Notes: generated by a model not told the origin, from the sequence alone. 64,000 nucleotides of DNA from an uncultured Sulfurimonas sp. (GCF_963662755.1 NZ_OY759725.1:1315781-1379780); one strand, 5' to 3'. Positions 37,978 to 47,815 are shown, numbered from the stretch's first letter. Translations and numbers: made by a program.

Positions 37978-39000
37978 ATGAATAGAAAAAATATATATAA
38001 TCCAGATTCAACAGAAGATGTAAACGAAAGAAAAGTATTTGGTGGTGATCCAACAGGTATTTTTGAGTTAAATAACATCAAGTATCAGTGGGCATATAAT
38101 CTTTGGGAAGTGATGTTAAATAACACTTGGTTTCCAAAAGAAGTAGATATGACTAGGGATGTAAATGATTATAAAAACCTAACTGATAATGAAAAAACAG
38201 CTTATGACAAAGCCCTTTCACAGTTGATTTTTATGGATTCACTACAAACAAACAATCTTATAGATAATGTAAATCCTTATGTAACTTCTCCTGAGATAAA
38301 TCTTATCTTAGTTCGCCAATCATTTGAAGAGGCTCTTCACTCTCAATCTTATGCTGTTATGGTTGATAGCATCTCTACAAACTCTGAAGAGATTTATGAA
38401 CTTTGGCGCCGCGATATGATGTTAAAGGGTAAAAATGATGCAATTGCAAGAGTTTATCAAGAGTTAGCATCTAATCCAACAGAACATAACTTTGTAAAAG
38501 CATGTTTTGCAAATCAAATCTTAGAGGGTATCTACTTCTATAGTGGTTTCACTTATATCTACACTCTTGCACGTTCGGGCAAGATGCTAGGAAGTGCTCA
38601 GATGATAAGATTTATTCAAAGAGATGAAGTAACGCATCTTGTGCTTTTTAAAAATCTTATCAATACTCTTAGAAAAGAGAGAGCGGATTTATTTACTAAC
38701 AAACTAAAAGAAGAAGTTATAGAGATGTTTAAAGAGGCTGTAAAGTTAGAGAGTGACTGGGGTAAATACATCACTCAAGGTCAAATTCTTGGACTAACAG
38801 ACTCCATAGTTGAACAATATATACAATTTTTAGCAGATGACAGACTAGCATCTGTAGGTTTTGAAAAAATATACAATGTTAGTAATCCAATAAAATGGGT
38901 TGATGATTTTGCAAAATTTAATGACCAAAAAACTAACTTTTTTGAGGGAACTGTAACAAACTACTCAAAAGGTTCTCTTAGTTTTGATGACGACTTTTAG
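37978..39000 (+). CDS. nrdB: Ribonucleoside-diphosphate reductase, small (beta) subunit
   Basis: A 340-residue ferritin-like protein that makes the tyrosyl radical for NrdA. Metal ligands and the radical Tyr are in [17 protein letters not shown] (E, H and Y of the ExxHxxxY pattern), with later ligands in [15 protein letters not shown] and [11 protein letters not shown]. Retention of the Tyr argues for a class Ia/Ib-type rather than Ic radical. It is unlinked to nrdA. Confidence 0.95.
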   Translation: MNRKNIYNPDSTEDVNERKVFGGDPTGIFELNNIKYQWAYNLWEVMLNNTWFPKEVDMTRDVNDYKNLTDNEKTAYDKALSQLIFMDSLQTNNLIDNVNPYVTSPEINLILVRQSFEEALHSQSYAVMVDSISTNSEEIYELWRRDMMLKGKNDAIARVYQELASNPTEHNFVKACFANQILEGIYFYSGFTYIYTLARSGKMLGSAQMIRFIQRDEVTHLVLFKNLINTLRKERADLFTNKLKEEVIEMFKEAVKLESDWGKYITQGQILGLTDSIVEQYIQFLADDRLASVGFEKIYNVSNPIKWVDDFAKFNDQKTNFFEGTVTNYSKGSLSFDDDF

Positions 39001-39007
39001 TCGTCAT
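38987..39007 (+). terminator. Hairpin overlapping the nrdB stop
   Basis: ATGACGAC (38987-38994), loop TTTTA, GTCGTCAT (39000-39007), followed by TATTAACT. An 8-bp stem but a poor U-tract. Confidence 0.45.
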
Positions 39008-39057
39008 TATTAACTCCCACATTCATTTACAAATCAAAAACAAAAGGAAATATAAAC

Positions 39058-39588
39058 ATGGCACATATAAAACTACCTGAATTTGAAGAGATGACGCCTG
39101 CTATTCAAGATAAAGCAAAACCTATTCTTGAAAAAACAGGACAACTTGGAGAGATATTTAAGCTTTTAGCAATTGATGAAAAAGTATATTTTGCAACTGA
39201 TGTAATGATTCAAAAATATCTTCTTGATGAGACGCATCTATCTTATGATATAAAAGAGTCTATAGCACTTCTTATATCCATAGAAAATGGATGTAAGATG
39301 TGTGTTGATGTACATAAAGGCATCGCTAAGATGCTAGGACTTTCAGAAAAAAGAATAGAAGAAGTTATCAAAGGTGTAGATGCTATCGATACAAGTGATG
39401 AAGAAAAAGCACTTTTAAACTTCTGTATAAGAGCTTCTAAAAAAGATAGCTATAAAATTTTAAAAGAAGAAATAGATGCACTAAAAAATATGGGCTACAC
39501 GGATGTTCAAATCATAGAAGCAGTATCTATTACAGGTTACTTTAACTATATAAACACTCTCTCAAATGTTTTTGCTCTTGGTCAATAG
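39058..39588 (+). CDS. AhpD-like carboxymuconolactone decarboxylase family protein
   Basis: A 176-residue all-helical protein with the AhpD-type motif ENGCKMCVDVHKGIAKMLG (CxxC...H). In AhpD this redox pair reduces peroxiredoxin partners. AAAGGAA precedes the ATG. It sits between nrdB and a nitrilase-family gene. A peroxidase or thiol-redox role is likely by family; the partner is unknown. Confidence 0.85.
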   Translation: MAHIKLPEFEEMTPAIQDKAKPILEKTGQLGEIFKLLAIDEKVYFATDVMIQKYLLDETHLSYDIKESIALLISIENGCKMCVDVHKGIAKMLGLSEKRIEEVIKGVDAIDTSDEEKALLNFCIRASKKDSYKILKEEIDALKNMGYTDVQIIEAVSITGYFNYINTLSNVFALGQ

Positions 39589-39608
39589 TTATATTTAAAG
39601 ATATGATT

Positions 39609-40355
39609 ATGCAAGAAAAAGTAGATACAAGTGAGTATAAATTATGCTCACTTCTTTTTGATACACAAAAACTAAATTATGAAAAAAATTTAGAAACTCT
39701 TTTAGAACTTATAAAAAAATGTTCAGAAAAATCCATCATAGTAGCTCCTGAAGTATGTTTAAGTAGTTTTGATTATGAAAATTTTGAGAAGCTTTTAGAC
39801 TTTGCATCTATAGCAGATGAGGCTATAAAAAAAGTATCAAAAAATAAAATAATTATACTTACTATGATGCAAAGAGAGGGTGAAGAAATTTTTAATTTTG
39901 CTAAGATTTATCATAATGGCAAAATAGTTTATAAAAGAGCAAAAGCGAGACTATTTCGTTTTGGTGATGAGCATAAGTATATGAGTGAAGGGAGTGATAA
40001 GCCTATAGAGATAGTAGAAGTTGATGGCATCAAGATAGGCATACTTATATGTTTTGAACTTCGTTTTAAAGAGTTATGGCAAAAACTAGAAGGTGCTGAT
40101 GTTATAGCTGTTCCATCTTGGTGGGGAGTTTTAAGAACTGAGCATTTTGAAGTTTTAACACAATCTCTTGCTATCATGAACCAATGTTTTGTAGTTGCAA
40201 GTGACTCTTTAGATGCTGAGTGTACAAAAATGAGTGGCATTATAACTCCTCATGGAAAAGTAGAGAGAAACGGGAATAAGCCTTGCTTAGAGTTAGAATA
40301 TAGCAAAAGAGAGATAGATGTTATGAGAAGATATATGGATGTAGGAATAAAATAG
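39609..40355 (+). CDS. Carbon-nitrogen hydrolase (nitrilase superfamily)
   Basis: A 248-residue hydrolase with the Glu-Lys-Cys triad: Glu in IVAPEVCLSSF, Lys in YKRAKARLFRFGDEH and Cys in IGILICFELRFKELW. It cleaves amide or nitrile-type bonds; the relative YafV/NIT2-type omega-amidase is possible. ATGs exist at 39603 and 39609; AAAG at 39597 fits the second (8-base spacing). pcm follows after 1 base, so the two are coupled. Confidence 0.85.
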   Translation: MQEKVDTSEYKLCSLLFDTQKLNYEKNLETLLELIKKCSEKSIIVAPEVCLSSFDYENFEKLLDFASIADEAIKKVSKNKIIILTMMQREGEEIFNFAKIYHNGKIVYKRAKARLFRFGDEHKYMSEGSDKPIEIVEVDGIKIGILICFELRFKELWQKLEGADVIAVPSWWGVLRTEHFEVLTQSLAIMNQCFVVASDSLDAECTKMSGIITPHGKVERNGNKPCLELEYSKREIDVMRRYMDVGIK

Positions 40356-40356
40356 T

Positions 40357-40995
40357 TTGGATAGAATAACAGCGACAAAAACAGCAAGACTAGCGGGTGA
40401 ATGTCACCAAAAGTTTCCACTAAGTGATGAAGTAAAACAAGCCATAGCTAACACAAACAGAGAGAAGTTTGTACCAACAGGTTTTAAACACAATGCCTAC
40501 AAGCTAGATGCCCTTCCTATGGGTTCAGCTCAGTGGATAAGCTCTCCGCTTACAGTTGCAAAAATGACTCAGTACTTAGAGCCAAATGGAGCTGATAGAG
40601 TTTTAGAAATTGGCTGTGGAAGTGGTTATCAAGCTGCAGTACTTTCGCATCTCTTTCGTGGTGTGTTTACTATAGAGCGCATCGAGTCTTTGATGATAGA
40701 AGCAAAATCACGCTTTAGAGAACTAAAAATAAATAACATCCATACCAGAACAGATGATGGACAAAATGGCTGGGTACAGTACGCTCCATACGATAGAATT
40801 CTATTTTCCGCATCTGCAAAAAAAATCCCTCAAAAACTCTTTGATCAGTTAGCAGATGGTGGCATCTTAGTAGCTCCAATTGAAGTTGCTAACAAACAAG
40901 TGATAACAAGTTATAAAAAAAATGGCTCAAATATTCAAGCTACTGAACTTGAAGCATGTGACTTTGTTCCTGTTCTTGATGGAGTACAGAAGTAA
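40357..40995 (+). CDS. pcm: Protein-L-isoaspartate O-methyltransferase
   Basis: A 212-residue SAM methyltransferase repairing isoaspartyl residues in aged proteins. The SAM site is RVLEIGCGSGYQAAVLSHL, with family motifs ISSPLTVAKMTQYLEP and TDDGQNGW. It starts with TTG at 40357; AGGA lies 10 bases upstream, overlapping the end of the preceding gene. Confidence 0.94.
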   Translation: MDRITATKTARLAGECHQKFPLSDEVKQAIANTNREKFVPTGFKHNAYKLDALPMGSAQWISSPLTVAKMTQYLEPNGADRVLEIGCGSGYQAAVLSHLFRGVFTIERIESLMIEAKSRFRELKINNIHTRTDDGQNGWVQYAPYDRILFSASAKKIPQKLFDQLADGGILVAPIEVANKQVITSYKKNGSNIQATELEACDFVPVLDGVQK

Positions 40996-41053
40996 TCAGC
41001 TCTAAAATTTTCTAGTTTAATATTAAGATAGTTATTATTATTTGTTAGTTAAA

Positions 41054-42688
41054 ATGAACTATATGAAAACAACTAAAATTTTACTTCTTTTGTTAGCTCC
41101 ATTAATCATTTTAGCATCTGAGCCCAGTCCGTTTAATCTTAAATACCCAACAGTTACAAAAGAGTCTAAGCTCAAACAAGAGCGATTTGATTTGTTAGAA
41201 GTTTATGAAAAAGGAACTGGTTATATTCCTGTATATGGAAAAACTTGGACACAGCAGTTTTTCTATCCAAAATTTAAAGATGCATCTTATAAAACAGTTG
41301 TTAAAGAGTTTATAGTTAAAAGCCTTGGAATAAATGAGTCTGATATTAACAAAAAGAACTATGGTCATTTTACTATTGATTCTAAAGAGTATTGGCTAAA
41401 GCTAAATATTGGTGCTAAAGATTATAAATACAAACTTCTTAGAGTTGAAGATAGCCCTAGTATTGTTAAACTAGATGAAAAAGCTAACTATATATATACA
41501 AAGAAATATCTCAAAAGATACAAAGATAAAACCTTTCCCAAAGCAGTAGTAATTCCAGTAGTTAGTAATTTTGAAATAAATAAAGTAAATTATAAAAAGT
41601 ATGATAAACATACTTTTTGGGTTGAAAAAAGTAAACATATATATAAAGGTGAGTTTTGGGATATTGACTTTGTAAAAGTGAAAAACAAAGACCTTAATAG
41701 TTATCGCTATACAGTTGCAAATGATTACAAAAATAAAATCATAGAACTTGGCGGAACTATTTTACATAATGATAAAAGCCAAATAGTATGTAAGCTAAAA
41801 AGCAAAGATGGAATTTTTTATATAAAACTAAGTAGCTACAACTCTACATTTTCTATGCAGATTATAAAGCAAGAAGCATTCAAACAGACTCTTGTACTCT
41901 CTCCAGATAAAATTAAAGCCGAACTCGATAAGAGCGGAAAGATTGTTTTAGATGGAATCTATTTTGACTTTGATAAGGCAACACTAAAAGCAGAATCTAA
42001 AAAAGCTATTTTATCAACTGTCGCTCTGATGCAAAAGTACCCTGACCTTGTTCTTGGAGTGCATGGACATACAGATGCAAAGGGTAATGATGATTACAAC
42101 TTAAAACTCTCAGGGGCAAGGGCTAGTTCAGTAGAAAAAGCCATTTTAAAAGAGGGTATAGAAGCTAAAAGACTCAGCTCAAAAGGTTACGGCGAAACTA
42201 AACCAATTGCTTCAAATGATACGGATGAGAGTAGAGCAAAAAACAGACGTGTTGAGTTGCATAAAATAAGCGGCGGAGATAAAAAATCTATCATAACCAT
42301 AGACTTTATTAAACCTTTACCTAACTCTGTTGTAGATTCTAAATATAGTCATAAAGATAGCTCTTTAAACATTAGCTATACTAAGCCATATTCAAACAAA
42401 AAAGAGCTTAAAGAGTATGTGGGAAATTTAGAGACAATAAGTTATAAAATTATGAAAGACTCAAAGGTTGATAGTAGTGTTTCAAGATTAGAAATAATAA
42501 AAAACTACGAAAACATCTTGGAGCTATACAATGCTAAGATAGTTGGAAAGTACGGGAGTACACTCTATTTTAAGATTGAAAATAGAGGAGATGGGCTTAG
42601 TGTTTATGGACTTATTTCAGGCTATACGGGTGAATACAGCGTTAAGTTTTTAGTAGTTAATAACAATAAAAAAACTAAAAGGGATTAA
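41054..42688 (+). CDS. Exported OmpA-domain protein with extra C-terminal domain
   Basis: A 544-residue protein with a signal peptide (MNYMKTTKILLLLLAPLIIL). Residues about 25-290 are lysine/tyrosine-rich and of unknown fold. An OmpA/MotB peptidoglycan-binding domain follows (about 295-405), with YFDFDKATLKAES, GHTDAKGNDDYNLKLSGARA and GYGETKPIASNDTDESRAKNRRVEL. A further 135 residues lie after it, which is unusual because OmpA domains are normally C-terminal. The frame reaches TTG 41042; ATGs at 41054 and 41063 have no clear ribosome site. It heads a same-strand cluster of exported proteins. Confidence 0.82.
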   Translation: MNYMKTTKILLLLLAPLIILASEPSPFNLKYPTVTKESKLKQERFDLLEVYEKGTGYIPVYGKTWTQQFFYPKFKDASYKTVVKEFIVKSLGINESDINKKNYGHFTIDSKEYWLKLNIGAKDYKYKLLRVEDSPSIVKLDEKANYIYTKKYLKRYKDKTFPKAVVIPVVSNFEINKVNYKKYDKHTFWVEKSKHIYKGEFWDIDFVKVKNKDLNSYRYTVANDYKNKIIELGGTILHNDKSQIVCKLKSKDGIFYIKLSSYNSTFSMQIIKQEAFKQTLVLSPDKIKAELDKSGKIVLDGIYFDFDKATLKAESKKAILSTVALMQKYPDLVLGVHGHTDAKGNDDYNLKLSGARASSVEKAILKEGIEAKRLSSKGYGETKPIASNDTDESRAKNRRVELHKISGGDKKSIITIDFIKPLPNSVVDSKYSHKDSSLNISYTKPYSNKKELKEYVGNLETISYKIMKDSKVDSSVSRLEIIKNYENILELYNAKIVGKYGSTLYFKIENRGDGLSVYGLISGYTGEYSVKFLVVNNNKKTKRD

Positions 42689-42689
42689 A

Positions 42690-43811
42690 ATGAAAATAGT
42701 TAGATATGTTTTTTTACTTATGTTTTTATCGTTGGCTTTGCAAGCTTCAAATATAGTAGGAACTTGGGAATTTGATATGCAAAAAAGTTTAAAAAATAAC
42801 GACAAGGCTATGGCATATTTTCTAGAGAGTCTAGTAAATGATTTACCTTATTTTGAGTTAGAAAAAAATGGTGTTTTGATTACAGATAAAAAAGAAAAAT
42901 CAAAGTGGAAAAAAATAGATGAGAAGAGCTATTTGTTTAATCTTTTTGGTCGAGATTATGAGGCAAAACTTCAAAATCAACAAAACCTTAAAATCATTTT
43001 TAAAATGGGTGCAAAGAAAGAACTTTATGTTTTTTACGCTCCAAAGGGTAGTGTGAAAAAAGTAAAAACAGAAATTCCAAAGGACTTTCCATACTTTGAT
43101 GAAGTCTATCGCTCACAGAGACAGATGCAAGGTAAATATACATTTATAAAACTCTCAAAAGATGGTAACCTTTACAGCTATAAAGGCTCTTCAAAAACAG
43201 ACCCAGAAGCTTCAGAGTTAACTAAAAAGATGGCTAAATACTCTGGAAAAAATGATAAACTTATCTTAAATGCTGCTCAAGGAAATATAAAAATTTCAAA
43301 AGATAAAAAAACGCTAACTTTGCACTTTCATAGTATGAGCAATGATTATGTATTGGCTTCATATAAAGACCCATCCATAAAACCTGCAAGCTCAACTAAA
43401 CTTCCTTGGACAAAACAAGAGGTAAAAGAGCATATACTCAAAACACCAAATGCAGTTTATGAGAAGAGTGGCTTTGACCCCTTTGAAAACAAGTCAATAA
43501 ATAAAAAAGTAAGCTTTAAAGTAGAAGTGTATGAAGATAGATATCAGATGTCTGAAGATGGAAATAATTTTTTATATGAGTGGTCTGTTTATTCCCCATT
43601 TGTTTCATACTCTAATAAAATGGATAGTTTTAAATATGAGATTGTAGGTGAACAAAAAGTTAAAACAAAAGCTGGAACTTTTGAGTGTGTGATAGTTTAT
43701 GTATATGCAAGCAGTGCAAACTATAAAGTTTGGATGGTTAAGGATAGACCTGGAATCTATGCAAAATATCTTGATGACTTTTTTGAGTATAGATTAGTAG
43801 AGATTAAATAA
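42690..43811 (+). CDS. Exported protein of unknown function, two beta-rich halves
   Basis: A 373-residue protein starting 1 base after the OmpA-domain gene, with signal peptide MKIVRYVFLLMFLSLALQA. The first part (about 20-120) looks lipocalin-like (IVGTWEFDMQKSLK, SKWKKIDEKSYLFNLFGRDYEA). The C-terminal part (about 265-370) has KYEIVGEQKVKTKAGTFECVIVYVYASS, typical of DUF3108-like beta domains. No enzyme motif seen. Periplasmic or outer-membrane location inferred. Confidence 0.72.
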   Translation: MKIVRYVFLLMFLSLALQASNIVGTWEFDMQKSLKNNDKAMAYFLESLVNDLPYFELEKNGVLITDKKEKSKWKKIDEKSYLFNLFGRDYEAKLQNQQNLKIIFKMGAKKELYVFYAPKGSVKKVKTEIPKDFPYFDEVYRSQRQMQGKYTFIKLSKDGNLYSYKGSSKTDPEASELTKKMAKYSGKNDKLILNAAQGNIKISKDKKTLTLHFHSMSNDYVLASYKDPSIKPASSTKLPWTKQEVKEHILKTPNAVYEKSGFDPFENKSINKKVSFKVEVYEDRYQMSEDGNNFLYEWSVYSPFVSYSNKMDSFKYEIVGEQKVKTKAGTFECVIVYVYASSANYKVWMVKDRPGIYAKYLDDFFEYRLVEIK

Positions 43812-43823
43812 AAGGAATTATAA

Positions 43824-44522
43824 ATGAAGAGTTTAGCGAAAGTTGTAATAGCAAGTTTATTGATAACAACAACATTGTCGGCTATGGATAGTTGTTATGA
43901 GAAAGTTTGTTGTGGTAAAACAGCGGGAGAGGCAAAGATTTTGGCATCTGTTTTAGCGGATAGTTTTAATGGTTATGAACTTGTTGGAAGTGGTGTTTGT
44001 GATGTTTTAGGACTCTCATCTATGTTTGGAGATACTATGGAAGGTGCTATTTATAAAAATCATAAGAAACAAGATACGATTCAAATATCTCTAAATCTAA
44101 ATGATACACAAGGTGGTATACTTAGAACTACTAAAAAGAACCTAGATGCAGGATACTCTGCTGGAATGGTTACAAGTATAGAAGACTATGCAGATAATGG
44201 TTCTTTTGGAAAGATAAAAGTCATTGAAGGCAAGCTAATGCCTATGAGACAGCAGACTATGGAGTTGATTATTAACTCTAAAACAACACTAACACTAACA
44301 CGAATCTCTAGAACAGGCAGAGAGATGCCTCTTGATTATGTTGTTACTACTGGAGGAGGCTTAGATTTGATGGCATTGAAAGATAAGTTTGATGGAGATG
44401 ATGAAAATGAAAATGAGTCTAAATCAAGTGATGATAAAGTCCATACATCTGAGTCAGGTGGAAGCTCAACTAGCGATGCAAATGTAGACACTGCAATAAA
44501 CCTGCTAAAGAGCTTTTTTTAG
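43824..44522 (+). CDS. Exported CCG-domain protein with NLLKSFF tail
   Basis: A 232-residue protein with signal peptide MKSLAKVVIASLLITTTLSA. The mature part begins SCYEKVCCGKTAGEAKIL, followed by a roughly 150-residue beta-rich domain, a Ser/Asp/Glu-rich linker (about 195-215) and the end DANVDTAINLLKSFF. The same CCG start, domain pattern and tail recur in the C-terminal half of the next protein (44566-45918), so the two are paralogues by domain. No known family recognised. AAAGGAATT precedes the ATG. Confidence 0.72.
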   Translation: MKSLAKVVIASLLITTTLSAMDSCYEKVCCGKTAGEAKILASVLADSFNGYELVGSGVCDVLGLSSMFGDTMEGAIYKNHKKQDTIQISLNLNDTQGGILRTTKKNLDAGYSAGMVTSIEDYADNGSFGKIKVIEGKLMPMRQQTMELIINSKTTLTLTRISRTGREMPLDYVVTTGGGLDLMALKDKFDGDDENENESKSSDDKVHTSESGGSSTSDANVDTAINLLKSFF

Positions 44523-44565
44523 AGCTAAATATAGTAAAAATTTAAAATAAAAAAGGGAAGAGAAA

Positions 44566-45918
44566 ATGATAAAGAAAAGTTTGATAATAGTCATTATGGC
44601 GCTTATGACATTTTTACACGCGGATTATATAGTAAAGTACAATATGGATGGCGACATAATGGAGTTTATGTACAAGGACTCTAAAACATCAAAAATGCTT
44701 AGTACTTCTGAAGATGGAAAAGTAGAGATATATCATATAAAAAATAATGCATATATAGTTACACATGGTGAAGAGGGCGTTAATGTTGTTGATGTAAATG
44801 AGATGAAAGCTAAAGCAAAACAGATGGGTTTTGATCCTTCAATGTATGCTGAGAAAATTGAAAAACCAAAATATACTATTAAAAAAACAGGTAAAAGAGT
44901 GAAAGTTGGTGGTATAAAAGGTGAAGAGTGGATTGTTAAGGGTGAAGAAGATGGAGAAAAGTACGAGTCAAAAGTTATAGTTACAAATGATAAAAAGGTT
45001 GTAAAAACTATGCGTGCTATGTTTGCATCTATTAATCATATGAGTGGTGGTATGGTTTCTGATGAAAATTTTTTTGAGATGCAAAAAGGCTATGTTCTTA
45101 TCAAAGCTGATGGAATGGAACTTGAATCTTTTGATACTAAAAGTCTCTCAAGTAAAGTTTATGAACTACCAAAAGTTACAAACACTAGAGAAGCTTTTAA
45201 TGAGCGTAACAAAAGAGATGTAAAACCTAGAAAATCGACGAAAAAGAGAGAAGTAACCCTTGATAAACTTGAGTGTTATGACAATCCGTGTTGTGGAAAT
45301 ATAGCTGGTGAATCAGTAGTTTTAAAACCTTCACTCTATGTTAATAAGGGAGGTTCAGGAACATTTTTAATTGATAGTGCTACTTGTAAAAAGAATGCAT
45401 TAGGTCAAAGAACAGAAGTTGCAATATTTGAAGATGGAATCGGAGGAGATAGAATACATTTAACTCTTATACTAAATGATAAGGGTAAGGGTATTGCGCA
45501 AAAACTTATCGATGGTCAAACTGATTATGGCTCAAGCGATAGTAGTTTAATCTCTCAAGCTGGTAAAGATGTCAGTGGAAATAAAGCCATGTATGTCCAC
45601 TCAAGAAATACAAACCAAGAGAGAATGGATGTTTATATAGGAAATGGTGCAACTCTTTGTATGGCACGTATTTATAAAGATAATTGGAATAGAAGTTTTG
45701 AGGGTTGGGCAGAAAAAGGCTGGATTTTTTACAAAAAATTAAAAAAGAATGTGAAAAATTACAATCCATCAAAAGCTATTCCTGCTAAAAAATCTTCAAA
45801 TGCCGCATCTGGATATAAAACACCAACTAAAGAAGTTGAAGAGGTAGAAGATGATGACTCTGTAGTCTCAGATAGTGATGTAGATAATGCAGTAAATCTA
45901 CTTAAGAGTTTCTTTTAA
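44566..45918 (+). CDS. Exported two-domain protein with CCG domain and NLLKSFF tail
   Basis: A 450-residue protein with signal peptide MIKKSLIIVIMALMTFLHA. The N-terminal half (about 20-215) resembles DUF4412-type periplasmic domains (IMEFMYKDSKTSKMLSTSEDGKVEIYH, GGIKGEEWIVKGEEDGEKYESKV). The C-terminal half starts ECYDNPCCGNIAGESVVL and aligns with the preceding protein through LNDKGKGI and MDVYIGNGATLCMARI. It ends in an acidic linker and SDVDNAVNLLKSFF. GGGAAGAG precedes the ATG. Confidence 0.72.
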   Translation: MIKKSLIIVIMALMTFLHADYIVKYNMDGDIMEFMYKDSKTSKMLSTSEDGKVEIYHIKNNAYIVTHGEEGVNVVDVNEMKAKAKQMGFDPSMYAEKIEKPKYTIKKTGKRVKVGGIKGEEWIVKGEEDGEKYESKVIVTNDKKVVKTMRAMFASINHMSGGMVSDENFFEMQKGYVLIKADGMELESFDTKSLSSKVYELPKVTNTREAFNERNKRDVKPRKSTKKREVTLDKLECYDNPCCGNIAGESVVLKPSLYVNKGGSGTFLIDSATCKKNALGQRTEVAIFEDGIGGDRIHLTLILNDKGKGIAQKLIDGQTDYGSSDSSLISQAGKDVSGNKAMYVHSRNTNQERMDVYIGNGATLCMARIYKDNWNRSFEGWAEKGWIFYKKLKKNVKNYNPSKAIPAKKSSNAASGYKTPTKEVEEVEDDDSVVSDSDVDNAVNLLKSFF

Positions 45919-45927
45919 AAAAACCAG

Positions 45928-47712
45928 ATGCTAATACTAGTAATCTTTTTACTGCTAATAATCTTGTTATCTCGTATAACACAAGAGATAACAAAGATTC
46001 CATCTACTCTATCAGTAATAGTTTACTCGTTTGCAATTTCTTTGTTTTTCCCAGAACTCTTTGAGATAAGTTCTCAAGAGTTTGATGAAATTTTGTATCT
46101 TATGTTACCTGTGATTTTACTTCCAGATATTTTAAATATCTCTATTAAAGAGCTGAAAAATCATGCTAAGGAGATATTTTATCTAGCTGTTGTTGCGGTT
46201 ATTGCATCTATTGCTATTGCTACATTTATAACTCCTTACATCCTTGCACAATACAGTTTTACTCTAGGGATGCTAATAACACTCTTTACGATGCTAATGG
46301 CTACAGATGCTATAACAGTAGCATCTATTATGTCAAAGTTTAAGCTACCTGAGAGGCTAAAAATTTATGCCGAATCAGAGTCGCTTTTTAACGATGTTAC
46401 TGCTCTTATTATTTTTTATTTTATTGCTTTGCCTCTTATATCTGGTGGTGAGGTTAGTTTTTTATCTGTAAATTTTGTTTTGTTTAAAGTTTTAATCTTA
46501 TCTACTGTTATTGGTTTTTGTGTGGCTTATGTTGGTTTTTTATCTATAAAAGTTTTGAAAAATCCTTTTGATCAGTTTATTGTTATATATCTTGTTGTGA
46601 TTGTCTCTTTTTTAATATCTGAACATTTTCACATAGCAGGAATTTTATCTATAGTGGCATCTGCTTTAACATTTAAGTATCTTGTACAAAAAGAGATAAA
46701 AGGTGAAACTTTTCGTCGCACTAAAATAGACAGCGTAAAAGATAAAGAATCTGTTTTAGAACTTATTAAAAGTGTGCCTGCAATAACTAAAAGAGAGTTT
46801 AGAGAGTATAAAAAAGAGGCAATGTTTATTGGTGTTTTTGCAAATGCTATTGTTTTTGTTGTTATTGCAAATATTGTTGAGTTGGAGATTTTATTTAAAC
46901 ATTATGAAGAAATTTTAATCGTATTTGCGATTACTACTATTATTCGTTTTGTAGCTATCTCTTCTATGGTTTTGGCTATGAAACTTCCATTTAGATGGGC
47001 AAAAACCTTGACACTATCAGGAGCAAAAGGAGCTTTGGCAATAATTATGGCACACTCAATTCCAGATAGTTTTATATATAAAGATATGTTTGAAGCCATA
47101 GTTATAGGAAATGTTTTGATAAGTACATTTTTTTATACTTTTATATTGATGTTTCATATCAGTTTTAACAAAGAAGCATACACACAAGATATGCAAATGG
47201 ATAAGCAAAACTCTAACAACGACATAAAACAATATACAAAAAATGTTATAGATATACTTGAAAAAGATGTTCACACACAAGCATATACAAGTGTTTTTAT
47301 AGAAGATATTATAACAAACGAACTCTCACGTGCAAGTCGTTACAATCTTGACTTGTCTTTTTTGATTTTAAATCTCTCAACAAAAGAAAAAATCTTAAAC
47401 CGAGATGCTCTCTGTCTTGTTGGGGAGATTATAAATGAACATATTCGTACAAATGATTATTTTGGAAAATTACAAGAAGATGAGTATATTATAGTCACCT
47501 CAAACACTTCTCTTGGAGGAGCTGTAATACTTGGAGAAAAAATATCACAGCGATTTGCATCTGAGAAAATTATAAGTACAACTATTAAGTATTATTTTGG
47601 TGTAACTCAAGCAGATGAAACAGATAATATAGATACAATCTTAGAAAAACTACATGAAGCACTCTCACGTACAAGACATACAAACAAACATACTATTGAG
47701 ATAGAAGTATAA
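45928..47712 (+). CDS. CPA-type cation/proton antiporter fused to degenerate GGDEF-like domain
   Basis: A 594-residue protein. Residues about 1-410 form some 10-12 membrane spans with antiporter features (LMATDAITVASIMSKFKLPERLKIYAESESLFNDVTAL, and GAKGALAIIMAHSIP near the last spans). Residues about 430-590 are cytoplasmic and follow a diguanylate-cyclase fold (SVFIEDIITNELSRASRYNLDLSFLILNLS, HIRTNDYFGKLQEDEYIIVTSNTSLGGAVILGEKI), but the active site reads KLQEDEY in place of RxGGDEF. The fold would suit nucleotide sensing of transport. It starts 9 bases after the previous gene. Confidence 0.78.
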   Translation: MLILVIFLLLIILLSRITQEITKIPSTLSVIVYSFAISLFFPELFEISSQEFDEILYLMLPVILLPDILNISIKELKNHAKEIFYLAVVAVIASIAIATFITPYILAQYSFTLGMLITLFTMLMATDAITVASIMSKFKLPERLKIYAESESLFNDVTALIIFYFIALPLISGGEVSFLSVNFVLFKVLILSTVIGFCVAYVGFLSIKVLKNPFDQFIVIYLVVIVSFLISEHFHIAGILSIVASALTFKYLVQKEIKGETFRRTKIDSVKDKESVLELIKSVPAITKREFREYKKEAMFIGVFANAIVFVVIANIVELEILFKHYEEILIVFAITTIIRFVAISSMVLAMKLPFRWAKTLTLSGAKGALAIIMAHSIPDSFIYKDMFEAIVIGNVLISTFFYTFILMFHISFNKEAYTQDMQMDKQNSNNDIKQYTKNVIDILEKDVHTQAYTSVFIEDIITNELSRASRYNLDLSFLILNLSTKEKILNRDALCLVGEIINEHIRTNDYFGKLQEDEYIIVTSNTSLGGAVILGEKISQRFASEKIISTTIKYYFGVTQADETDNIDTILEKLHEALSRTRHTNKHTIEIEV

Positions 47713-47815
47713 AAATTTCTATCATTTATTCTTTCCATAAATAGGCATTTTATGACACTATTGTGTTCATGATTAACTGCTTTAAAATTTAATAAATTAT
47801 TAATTTTTATAATAC

